Source: Sophora flavescens (lineage: Eukaryota > Streptophyta > Magnoliopsida > Fabales > Fabaceae). Taken from it: 64,000 bases of DNA. This document shows, piece by piece, positions 54,054-64,000 of this stretch (the first letter of the stretch is position 1; each line of letters begins with the position of its first letter). The stretch is from NCBI GenBank assembly GCA_030762895.1, contig CM061063.1:77745836-77809835 (forward strand), given 5' to 3'. Under the pieces are notes generated by a model. It saw only the letters and a list, made by a program, of their open reading frames with translations. It did no database searches and had not been told where the DNA came from. The translations under genes and the position numbers were made by a program.

Positions 54054-56192
54054 CAGTTAGTAACCGAGATTAGGAGTTTCTTAGGTTTAGCAGGGTACTA
54101 TAGGAGGTTTATAGAAGGTTTCTCTAAGTTAGCTTTACCCTTAACCCGTCTCACCAAGAAGGGACAGTTGTTTGTGTGGGACTCTATGTGTGAAGAGGGT
54201 TTCCAAACCCTTGAGGATAGGTTGACATCAGCACCACTGTTAGTTTTGCCAGATCCTAGTAAACCTTTTGTAATGTACTCTGATGCATCGAAGCAAGGTT
54301 TAGGTGGAGTGTTGATGCAAGATGGGAAGGTAGTGATTATGCTTCTAGACAGTTGAAAACCCATGATAAGAACTACCCTACCCATGACCTAGAATTAGGA
54401 GTTGTGGTATTTGCCTTAAAGATCTGGAGGCATTACCTTTATGGAACGAAGTTTGAGGTCTTTAGTGATCATAAGAGTTTGAAGTATCTTTTTTATCAAA
54501 AGGAGTTGAATATGAGGCAGCGTAGGTGGATGGAGTTTTTAAAGGATTATCAGTTTGATCTAACCTACCACCCAGGAAAAGCCAATGTGGTGGCAGATAC
54601 ATAAAGTAGGAAAACCTTGCACGTCTCCGCTTTGATGGTTAGGGAGATGGATCTGATCGAGGAGTTTAGAGACCTGAGTTTAAATTGGGAAGTTACCCCT
54701 AAGAGCATTAGGCTTGGAACCTTGAAGGTTACCAACTATTTGATGTATCAGGTTAGAGAGAGTCGGAAGATAGACCAGTTTCTCTTAGACCATAGAGAGT
54801 TGCTCGCTCAGGGTAGAAACCTTAGTTTTAAGGACGAGAGTGATGGAATTTTAAGATTCAAAGATAGAGTCTGTATACCAGACGTCCCGGAGCTTAGAAA
54901 GTTGATCCTTGAAGAAGGACATAGGAATGGACTGAGTGTGCACCCAGGTGCCACTAAGATGTATCAGGATCTTAAGAGTATGTTTTGGTGGCCTAGGATG
55001 AAGAAAGATGTGGCTGAGTTTGTGTATGCTTGTTTAGTGTGCTAAAAGGCTAAGATAGAACACCAGAAGCCGTCAGGTAAGCTGCAGCCGGTAAGTATCC
55101 CAGAATGAAAATGGGACAATATTTCCATGGATTTTGTGCCTGGACTCCCTAGGACTCCAGCTGGTTTTGAGGCTATATGGGTTGTTGTGGATAGACTGAC
55201 TAAGTCCGCCCATTTCATCCCTATGAACATGGAATATCCTTTGGAAAAGTTGGGCAAGTTGTACATCAAAGAGATAGTTAGGCTACATGGTGTACCCTCT
55301 AGCATAGTATCAGATAGGGACCCGAGGTTTACCTCTAGGTTTTGGAATAGTTTGCAAGAGGCTTTAGGAACCAAGCTTAGGCTAAGTTCGGCTTATCACC
55401 CACAGACTGATGGTCAGTCTGAGAGAACCATCCAGTCCTCAGAGGACTTGCTTAGAACTTGTGTGCTAGAACAGTCGGGTAGTTGGGACAAGTTTTTGCC
55501 CTTGATAGAGTTTACCTACAACAATAGTTTCCATTCTTGTATTGGGATGATACCTTATGAAGCTCTTTATGGGAGGAGATGTACTACACCCTTGTGTTGG
55601 AGTGAACCTGGTGATAGTGTTGTGTTAGGACCTGAAATAGTGCAAGAAACCACATATAAAGTGAGGATGATTTAGGAAAAGATGAAGGTGGCACAGAGTA
55701 GGCAAAAGAGCTACCATGACAAAAAAGAGGAAGGCGCTTGAATTCCAAGAAGGTGATCATGTGTTCTTGAGAGTTACCCCGACAACTGGGGTTGGTAGAG
55801 TGATGAAAGCAAAGAAACTAACTCCTAGATTCATTGGTCCTTACCAAATTCTAAAAAGAGTCGGCGAAGTCACCTACCAAATAGCGTTATCGCCGTTCTT
55901 GTCCAATCTTCATAGTGTCTTTCATGTGTCTCAACTCAGAAAGTACATTCATGACCCCAGTCACGTGATAGTGCCTGATACCATACAGTTAAAAGAGAAC
56001 TTGACTTTTGAGGTATTACCCCTTCGAGTCGAGGATAGAAGGGTGAAGCAATTAAGTGGCAAGGAGATTCCTTTGGTCAAAGTTTTTTGGAGTGAGGCTA
56101 CTGAGGAGAGTGCTACGTGGAAGCTGGAAAGCGGGACGTTAGGAGCGTATCCGCACCTATTCAATCGAGGTGAGGAGAAATTTCGAGGATGA
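54054..56192 (+). pseudogene. Tekay-like Gypsy pol: RT end, RNase H, integrase, chromodomain
   Basis: RT thumb EIRSFLGLAGYYRRFIEGFS; RNase H with YSDASKQGLGGVLMQ, HDLELGVVVFALKIWRHYLY and FSDHKSLKYLF; integrase zinc finger (HPGATKMYQDL, CLVC). The catalytic core has Asp in WVVVDRLTKSAHFIP, Asp in VSDRDPRFTSRFW and Glu in DGQSERTIQSSEDLL. Then FLRVTPTTGVGRVMKAKKLT and the chromodomain-like tail IPLVKVFWSEATEESATWKL. Broken by a one-base deletion near 54340, a TAA at 54602-54604, TAA 55043-55045 (Gln), TGA near 55108 (Trp), TAG near 55673 (Gln) and a frameshift near 55725. The 5' half (gag, protease, RT fingers/palm) is absent at 54053. All three integrase catalytic residues survive. Confidence 0.92.
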
Positions 56193-56214
56193 AATTTTTA
56201 TAAGGGGGTGGAAT
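56193..56214 (+). other. Gypsy polypurine tract
   Basis: TAAGGGGGTGGAAT directly before TGTAACACCCTGAA of the 3' LTR. Confidence 0.8.
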
Positions 56215-58208
56215 TGTAACACCCTGAATTTCACCCTACGTTAACAAATGTTAATATGTGTTAGACTTCGCTTATACATGCTTGTTATGCTTGTTCTTGA
56301 TGTCTAAGTTCATGTTTGGGGAAGTTTAGCCTTAGAAAGGTTCGATCCTTTTAGAGTCTTAGTAACATGTTTCACCGGTTTTACCATATCTTGAGTTCTA
56401 GATGTCCGATTGAGGTGATCTTTGATTCGTTGGAAAGCTAAGAGAATTATCTACAAGTCTTATTTTATGTGTTTTGGCCAATTAAGTTGTTTAGTAGACC
56501 TCACCCCTCAATCTTTGTGTTATGTCATGATTAATTGGTTAAATTGGTATGTTCATAGGGGTGTTCATCAACCGATTCAAACAGCAAAAACCGAACCGAA
56601 AAATTGAAAATGAACAAACCGAAAACTGAAAAAAAATCAAAAACCGAAAAAACATCATTTTTTATTGGATTGGATCGGATTTTGGATCCCTAAGTGAAAT
56701 ACAATCCAGACTGATCTACTATATACCTATACTATTATTTTTGAAATAATAGTATTACTCATATTTTATGCCCCTTATTCTCTTCAATATTTTTGTTGGA
56801 ATGACATATATGAGACTATTTAGAATAAATATTAATGTCTTGAAGTTATATTTTGCTAAAAGTTTTGATGCATAACATGTATATACTTGATTGAGTAAAC
56901 ATGAAAAATAGGAAATCAACTAAGTAAATTTGAAAAATAAATTAGCTACAATTTATTTGTAGCCGATTCAAGAAGAAAAAAAAAGGATATGTGAGAGTAG
57001 ATATAGAGAATTAACATAAAAGAATATTTAACATAAAATAATGTGTTAAAAAATATCAATAATTATTTTTTCTCAAACTCTCAAATTAAAAGTTTGTCAA
57101 GAATTAGAATTTTCCCCACTCATCATCAAATTAAATAATGGTTAATATAAGGAACAAATAGTTGTTACCTTTTATAAAGGTTCTAATGTTCTAATATAAA
57201 TAGAGGTTAAAATAAGTATTCGACACTCTAAATTAACTCACTTAAATGAAGATTATCTTTTGTTCACTATTAAATAAGTAGAAAAGACACTTGACATAAG
57301 AAAAAAATAAATTATGACAAAACCCGAATTATCCAATCGAATCCAAACCGCATTTGATTGGATCGGATCGGATCGGATTTTTTTTAAGAAAGAAAACCGA
57401 TCCAATCCAAACCGCGTGTTGTTTTCATCATTGGATCGGATGACTTTTTAGTTCAAAACCGATCTAATCCAATCCGTGAACATCCCCTAATGTTGAATGC
57501 GTCATGAATGTTGTTAGTTTGATGATGTTGATTATGCCATGATTGAATGTAGGGTGATTTATGATGAGCACGTTAATAAAACTCTAATTGGTTAAAATAG
57601 GGCTCTTTATTAACATGGTAATTAAAGGAATAATTTTCCCAAAAGTATTATAAAACATGAATTTAGTAGTGAGAGGTGAGGTTAATGTTTGATGGTCCTT
57701 GACTAGACCCTAGGACTGATTTAAGAGTGTTTAGGGAGTTTTTGGCTAAAAAACATAACCATACCTGCCCAGTCAGTACGACCACGCTCCAAGAAGCACA
57801 GGCGTGCTTAACAGGGAGCACGCCCGTGCTCTCCCAATTAGAACAGTGATGTGAACTACAGGATTAAAGGGTAGTTATACCCAAATGTCCCCAAATGTTG
57901 AAATAATACACCAATCGAATGATAACAAGTTGGATAACTTAATTAAATATTAATTAAGATAAACAAGAAATAACAAGTTGGTTAAGCTGATGCCCAGTGG
58001 GTTACCGCACGTTGATAGACTTTGGAGCTTTTTGGCCAAAGTGGCCTCGATGCTTTTTGGTCGAGGTGTTGATGAGTTGAACCTTAGTGCTTTATGGCTA
58101 AAGGGGCCTTGACCCATAAGGGTTAAAGTGTTGACGTTGATGTTGGTGATAAGTCTTGGGTGCTCATTGGCCCAAACAAAGGAGGTGGTTGCCTTGTTTG
58201 TTGTTGTG
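56215..58208 (+). repeat. 3' LTR of the Tekay-like element (partial, with nested MITE)
   Basis: Starts TGTAACACCCTGAATTTC. About 1.06 kb of LTR sequence is seen around the nested element 56556-57489. It is probably cut by element B at 58209, because no matching LTR end (TTACA) appears before that. Confidence 0.75.
56556..57489. mobile_element. hAT-like non-autonomous element (MITE), 934 bp
   Basis: Ends TAGGGGTGTTCA and TGAACATCCCCTA form an imperfect terminal inverted repeat of hAT type. Flanks ATGTTCA and ATGTTGA are a near target duplication. Internal GGATCGGATCGG and AACCGAACCG words near both ends (56594-56700 and 57320-57475) give long inverted similarity. No coding capacity. Confidence 0.7.
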
Positions 58209-60371
58209 TGTAACATCCTAAAAATTCAAATATAATTATTTTAATAAAAAAGGGTAGTATAAGTGTTTATTATAATTGTTTTCTTTATAATAAAAATCCA
58301 GTGGGTTCCACAATAATGTAAAATTGATTTAAAAAAATAAAATAAAAATAAGGATAAGAACCTACCCTGGACTAAATTAATGTTGTAATAATGATAGGAA
58401 ATATAAGCATATCAAGGCCCATGCTGTGTTACCCATTATAAATAGATAGTTTGAGTGTTTTAAGCCCAATTTCGCATAATATGACTAGATACCTAACTTC
58501 AGATGGATATTTCGTAACCAAAGAGAACTTGTTTGAATTTGAGATCTGCATAAGAAATATAGCCCTGTCTCTTAGATTTCCAAAGACACCAAATTCATCC
58601 AAATTGGATTCTTGTCGCTCAAGTTATGACCAAATTTGTACACACTATTCATGTTCCAGCGCCAGTACCGTTTTTTTAAATTATATCCACGTTTTGACTA
58701 TCTAACCATCAGTTTCAGATTTTGTGGTCTTCATAACAGTTGTAGAAAATTCTTTTATCTTTCTAACGATATAAAATTTATAATTTTTGAATATCTATAA
58801 CTCAAGATATGTGCGAAATACAACACCATATGCAGAGTAAGCAGGCTTAGCGCGTTTTTGCACGTTTTGGGCTATTGGGGGCTCTATAAATAGAATCTTA
58901 ACACTCTTAGGGTGCATTTTTGAACCCTAATTACACCTAGAAACTCAAACGGCTAATAAGAGAAGAAACTCAAGGATTAAGAAGAGATAGTTGTGGAAGA
59001 GGGAGTCTAGGAAGAGGAAGATGATGATAACTTTTGGCAAACGTTAGGATTCGCAGTAGGAAACGCTTAGAGCTATTTGGAGGTCTTCAAGAGGTGAGTA
59101 ACAATACTTTTTATGAACACTTTCCATGGTATATATGATTGTTTTTATTGATAAGGGATTACCATGTGGTTTTGGGAGTCTTTAATTGACTTGATGCATA
59201 TTGTTAGTAACCTAAATTCTAAAATTGGGGTTTTGTTTAAAAGGGGAATTAATTGATTAATTGATGTTGTAACGTGCTTATTCATGTATGATATGTTGTG
59301 ATATTCATGATTATTTGTTATTGGTGGAAGTTTATATGTTTAAAATTGAGGGAAATAGTTTGTTACATGCATGAGACATGACATATTTGATTTATAACAT
59401 GTTGTATGATGTTTGCCGCAATACCACCTATGATAGGGGTATCGAAAAGTAATACCACCGTAATGGGGTATCGAAAGTAACATCCCCATATAATTGGAAT
59501 GTCGAAAAAGAGCAATACCACCTAAAAAGGGATATCGAAAGTAACACCGCCACACGTTGGGGTGTCGAAAAAGGAGAAATACCGCCATGTGCACATGGGA
59601 GGTATCGAAATAGAAATGTCCCCGACAGGAGGGTGACATCGAAACATTCCTCACGAGTAGGGGTGGGCAATGGGATGCCATTATCGTGTGATGTGTGAGA
59701 TTTATGGCATGCCGGCAAGAGACCAATTTAGTTATGAGGCCTTCGAGCCACTTGGATTAATTTAGCATTTACTTGGTATGTGGAATGTGATACATTGAGA
59801 TAATTTGTTGTTACGTTATATGCTATTGAGTTGATGAGATTTTTGTTGTTATTAAAATTATTCTTTTTATATATTATTTTGGAAAATTAGCGGGTACCAT
59901 GGACAGTTTTTTCGGTTACGCACCGGCTGAGAACAACACTATTTTCGAAACATTTTATAAATGTATTGTTGTGCACTAGGATTTTATATCTCATTATAAG
60001 TGTTGTTTTTAGAGTCTGAGGACATCGCTGTTGAGGATCCAGAGATCCGAAGAGTTATCTTTGATTAGCTAGTTGGTTAGTAATGTAGTATGGTTTAGAG
60101 TATTATGCAGATGCCGCTTTTTGGTTTACATACTATTTTTATCTGATTGTAATTAGACGCCCGATTTTGAGGCTTTTAGTTTTTATTCAAATGATTTGAT
60201 TTAATAATATTTTTCAATACTTTGTAAATACTATTATTTTATTTAATACGAGGTATTTTCATACTTAGTTATTTGAGAAAAATTTTATGACTTGTGTTTT
60301 TTTTAATTAAATGTTTTGAAGGATTTTTATTGAAATTAATTTGGGTTACTTATGTAACGAAGGGCATTACA
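58209..60371 (+). repeat. Element B 5' LTR
   Basis: 2,163 bp, TGTAACATCC to GGGCATTACA. TATA box TATAAATA at 58885-58892; splice-donor-like AAGAG/GTGAGTAAC at 59091-59102; minisatellite at about 59418-59650. Confidence 0.95.
58885..58892 (+). promoter_or_regulatory. Element B LTR TATA box
   Basis: TATAAATA in GGCTCTATAAATAGAATC, conserved in the 3' LTR (63708-63715). In element A the right LTR keeps it, while the left LTR has a longer T run there. Confidence 0.65.
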
Positions 60372-60376
60372 ATTTA

Positions 60377-60388
60377 TGGTATCAGAGC
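60377..60388 (+). other. Element B primer-binding site
   Basis: TGGTATCAGAGC, complementary to initiator tRNA-Met, 6 bases after the LTR. Confidence 0.92.
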
Positions 60389-60539
60389 GGCTCGATTCTA
60401 AATCGGACTGTGGTAGTGGGGCTTTTTCTAAAACAAAACTTGGGCGCATAGGATGCTTGTTAGAGTTATAAATAGTGCATGTTATTCTTTGGTATATTGG
60501 ACATGATCAACCCAATATTTCATAGGTAGAGCAAATTTA

Positions 60540-61080
60540 TAGGACTAATAGGCGAGGGACGAACATTGCACTTGCAGCAACTTTGGTTTGTATGATCAGA
60601 GCTACACAAGGGTAGACGGAGAGTCTCCATCAACTGTAAGGGAATGGAGGCCAATCACTGATGGAGTGGTGGCTACCTAGGACCCTTAGCACGTGAGACT
60701 TTTCGAATTCAAGAAGAATGATCCGCTATTATTCCGAGGCAGCTTAGAATCTTAAGGAGACTTGATTTCTTTAACACGTATAGGGGAAGAAGTTACTATA
60801 TTGTTTGATTCAGGAGCAGCACTTTCTTTGATATATCCTTCAAGTGTGAAATTTGAGTTGCCTATCTTTCGTTTGTCCTTTGAGTCATGTGTTTCTACTT
60901 CTATGGGGATAATCTTATTGCTTCTAGTGCTTGTTTAAATCGTCTTCCTATGCATCGGGATGTTCCTTATGCCATCGATCTTATTTGTTATCTATACCTG
61001 GAGTCTGAGAGTAAAAATAAAATTTACTTACCCTTCCTTGGTACGTTTAATTTTGGATTTTTACATGTAGGTTAGTCTAC
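60540..61080 (+). pseudogene. Element B gag start and protease remnant
   Basis: INRRGTNIALA at the start, then frame breaks. Protease motif LFDSGAALSLIYPSSVKF (about 60805-60860), with the active-site DSGA, follows shortly after, so most of gag is missing just as in element A. A continuation, HRDVPYAIDLICYLYLES, lies at about 60953-61010. The structure matches 39721-40744 on the other strand. Confidence 0.75.
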
Positions 61081-62528
61081 TATAAAATAAAATAAAAAAT
61101 AAAAAAATTGTAATTTAGGATACTTGATTCTTTATATGAGATTTTTGAATGTTGATGATGAATTGATTTTAATAAATTTATTTTCCTTGAATCTATAAGG
61201 AATTATTACTAATGGTAGTTTTGTATGTGCGTTCATGCTGGTCCTTTCTTGTTTACACTATTCTCATTATCTATACCTCTACCAACACTGTCAAGACCCA
61301 TTCCCATATCTAATTGAAATGTCCTGTGAGGAAAAAAAATGTTAGAAGAGACACATAAAAGAATGTTAACCATGTGTCTAGGAATAACTAAGAAGCATCA
61401 AGATTTAAAGAAGTATTAGTGGACGGGAATAAAAATGGAAGTGAGATTAAAGAATTATATATATATGTTCAAATTTTATTATAATGTTGTAATTTTGTTA
61501 TATAATTTTTAGACGATCACTTTCCTGGAAATTTCAAATTGCTTCTCAAGTGACAAAGTATTAATCGCGATTGATATTCCCCTATGATTTGTTTTCCATA
61601 TAGATTAATGGCATGTCTAATCCTAACAAACTTATATTTCTTAAGAAAAGTGAAAAAATGTTATTTCTTATTTGTATGTGCCTACTCAAGGATCGAGATT
61701 GAATTGGTTTCTTATACTATTGTGGTGTTAATTTTTACAGTTGTTTTTGCATAATGTCTGAACAGTTTAATTGTAATTTTGTTAAACATTATTCTCCATT
61801 TTGTTATCACATATTTTTTTTAGTAAGATCTTCTTATCAACATAAAGTGAAACTACTTCTTCCTCTTTTGAAATTATCATTTTGGGTAGCTAAAAATTAG
61901 TATGTGAACGTGCTACTGCTTCACATTTCTTTATTTATAAAATTTATAAAATTCCTCAGTTCTGTGTAGAATATAAGAAATTTGGTATAGAGTTTGTAAG
62001 AGATATTATGTCTACGTGTGGATGATATAAAATATTACATCAATTTCTTTTATGGATTGTTTGTTAAATTTAATTTGTGAGAATGCTTATAAAGATGAAA
62101 TGCAAGTGAAGGTGTTCTAATTATAGGCGGATGGATAGAAACAAATGCTTAAGTGCATGATTTTATTATATAAATGTTATTATTGACTTCATTTTAAAAT
62201 TAAAATTTTTTTCTTTAAAAAAAATAATTTTTTGTTTAAAGTTAAGGGCCCATGAATTGTACATTTATTATCTGGTGGAATATTTAATGACTATACATAC
62301 ACACACATATATATATATATATTAATGATGTGATTAGGAATGTAGATCCCCTTTTATGATAGTGCGAAGTAGGTGAGAAGATATTGTGGTAAGATCAGAT
62401 TTAATCAAAGAGATCGCAATTAGGATTAATAATTGAGGGAAGGATGCGCATTGCGCAGAATAGATAAAAAGTGTTATGTCGACAAGAAAAGAAAGCATTT
62501 AGAATTTTAGGAAGAGGAACATGTAATC
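61081..62528. other. Element B deleted pol and AT-rich filler
   Basis: An integrase zinc-binding relic at about 61340-61450 (MLEETHKRMLTMCLGITKKH read across one frame, then HQDLKKY) is followed by AT-rich non-coding DNA matching element A 33128-34165. A CA/TA-repeat lies at 62296-62326. Confidence 0.7.
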
Positions 62529-62936
62529 TTGAGAGGCACTCTTAAGTTTTGGATGGGGAGGTCAATGTCATTCAGAAAACTGACTCTTTGTTTCATGGGA
62601 CCTTTCCTAATTCTCGAAAGAGTCGTGCCCGTTGCTTACCAGTTGGCTCTTCTGCCACAATTGGCAAATCTTCATGATGTTTTCCATGTGTCGCAACTTA
62701 GAAAATATGTACCTGATGAGTCTCATGTGATAGCTCCCGAGTCTTTACAATTGAAGGATAATTTGATCTATAAGCCTAGGCCTAGTCAAATCTTGGACAA
62801 TGGCACAAAGACTCTAAGGAACAAGAAAATTCCATTGGTGAAAGTGTTATGGGAAAGTATTAACTCCGAAGGAAACTACTTGAAAGATGGAAGAGGACAT
62901 CGTATGTCAATACCCATATCTTGTTGTTTAAGGTAA
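62529..62936 (+). pseudogene. Element B integrase C-terminal and chromodomain-like region
   Basis: A 135-residue frame nearly identical to element A 33127-32720: FWMGRSMSFRKLTLCFMGPF, VVPVAYQLALLPQLANLHDV, FHVSQLRKYVPDESHVIAPE and IPLVKVLWESINSEGNYLKD. It is open in both copies although the integrase core is missing upstream. The ATG is not a real start of the original polyprotein. Confidence 0.85.
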
Positions 62937-63030
62937 GGTAACCTTTATGTTTGGTTTTCAGCATATGTTACAATATATGTGTGAGTATGTGATGAATTTC
63001 GGGGACGAAATTCTCTAAGGAGGGGAGAAA

Positions 63031-64000
63031 TGTAACATCCTAAAAATTCAAATATAATTATTTTAATAAAAAAAAGGGTAGGATAAGAGTTTATTATAAT
63101 TGTTTTCTTTATAACAAAAATCCAGTGGGTTCTACAATAATGTAAAATTGATTTAAAAAATAAAATAAAAATAAGGATAAGAACCTACCCTGGACTAAAT
63201 TAATGCGGCAATAATGATAGGAAACATAAGCATATCAAGGCTCATGCTGTGTTACCCATTATAAATAGATAGTTTGAGTGTTTTAAGCCCAATTTCGCAT
63301 AATATGACTAGGTACCTAACTTCAGATGGATATTTCGTAACCAAATAGAACTTGTTTGAATTCGAGATCTGCATAAGAAATATAGCCCTGTCTCTTAGCT
63401 TTCCATAGACACCAAATTCGTCCAAATTGGATTCTTGTAGCTCAAGTTATGACCAAATTCGTACACACTATTCATGTTCCAGCGCCACAACCGTTTTTTT
63501 AAATTCTATCCACGTTTTGACTATCTAAACGTCGGTTTCAGATTTTGTGGTATTCATAACAGTTGTAGACAATTCTTTTATCTTTCCAACGATATAAAAT
63601 TTATAATTTTTGAATGTCTATAACTCAAGATATGTGCGAAATACAGTATCATATGCAGAGTAAGCGGGCTTAGCGCGTTTATACACGTTTTGGGCTATTG
63701 GGGGCTCTATAAATAGAATCTTAACACTCTTAGGGTGCGTTTTTTGAACCCTAATTACACCTAGAAACTCAGAAACGGCTAAGAAGAGAAGAAATTCAAG
63801 GATTAAGAAGAGATAGTTGTGGAAGAGGGAGTCTAGAAAGAGGAAGATGATGATAACTCTTGACAAACGTTAGGATTCACAGTAGGAAACGCTTAGAGCT
63901 ATTTGGAGGTCTTCAAGAGGTGAGTAACAATACGTTTACATGCATGAGATATGACATATTTGAGTTATAACATGTTGTATGATGTTTGCCGCAATACCAC
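63031..64000 (+). repeat. Element B 3' LTR (truncated by window end)
   Basis: Matches 58209 onward, but lacks about 240 bp present in the 5' LTR. After GTGAGTAACAATAC (63919-63933) the sequence jumps to ACATGCATGAGATATGACAT, which corresponds to about 59366. Confidence 0.93.

Larger units (their letters stand above)
58209..64000 (+). mobile_element. Chromovirus-like Gypsy 'element B', internally deleted, runs off window
   Basis: 5' LTR 58209-60371, primer-binding site 60377-60388, about 2.66 kb internal region, polypurine tract at 63015-63030, and 3' LTR from 63031 to beyond 64000. It is of the same family as element A, in the opposite orientation. Internal order: gag start, protease scrap, integrase zinc-binding relic (about 61340-61450), AT-rich filler, integrase C-terminus. 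The RT/RNase H region is deleted between about 61080 and 61330. The right target duplication lies outside the window. Confidence 0.92.

Overview
This is plant nuclear DNA from a eudicot, most likely a legume (the legume assignment is inference from the look of the plant-mobile-domain and retrotransposon families). It has spliceosomal introns, plant gene families (ERECTA-like receptor kinase, ZIF-like transporter, FMO GS-OX, plant asparaginase) and mostly nested, decayed transposable elements. I found no intact ordinary host gene, no genuine tRNA or rRNA gene and no CRISPR array. The window is a layered TE nest with fragments of host genes caught in it.

Layout. 1-1474: 3' part of a dead hAT transposase gene. 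2538-18242 (minus): a ZINC INDUCED FACILITATOR-LIKE (MFS) transporter pseudogene. It is cut inside exon 10 by a Copia retrotransposon (2944-13442, 5-bp target duplication), which is itself interrupted by a 3.7-kb solo LTR (4702-8384, perfect 5-bp duplication) and carries a recent 868-bp tandem duplication in pol. 18534-25410: a minus-strand, Tat-like, non-autonomous LTR element. It holds a fused FMO GS-OX / L-asparaginase fragment right after its primer-binding region, a 28-34-bp tandem array, and an antisense coiled-coil ORF. 25778-29401: a second, inverted copy of the solo LTR.

30462-42924: a minus-strand chromovirus-like Gypsy element ('element A') lacking most of gag and the integrase core. 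A CACTA transposon (35573-39717) carrying a B3-domain fragment is inserted in it. 44816-50035: a second CACTA element with perfect 14-bp TIRs and a perfect TCA duplication. It has captured a multi-exon ERECTA-LIKE receptor-kinase gene, introns included, and sits in a plant-mobile-domain (PMD) pseudogene. 51500-53996: a chromovirus LTR fragment, a Cassandra TRIM element with a 5S rRNA-derived LTR, and a minus-strand Copia remnant. 54054-58208: the 3' half of a Tekay-like Gypsy element, with a hAT-like MITE in its LTR. 58209-64000: 'element B', a plus-strand, further-deleted sister of element A whose 3' LTR runs off the window.

The most notable biology is repeated gene capture by three element types (Tat-like LTR element: FMO plus asparaginase; CACTA-2: ERL kinase; CACTA-1: B3 domain), together with a pair of defective chromovirus copies sharing the same replaced integrase core. 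Nearly every coding relic is dead. Many lesions are C-to-T type nonsense changes (CGA to TGA, CAA/CAG to TAA/TAG, TGG to TGA), as expected in methylated, silenced DNA.
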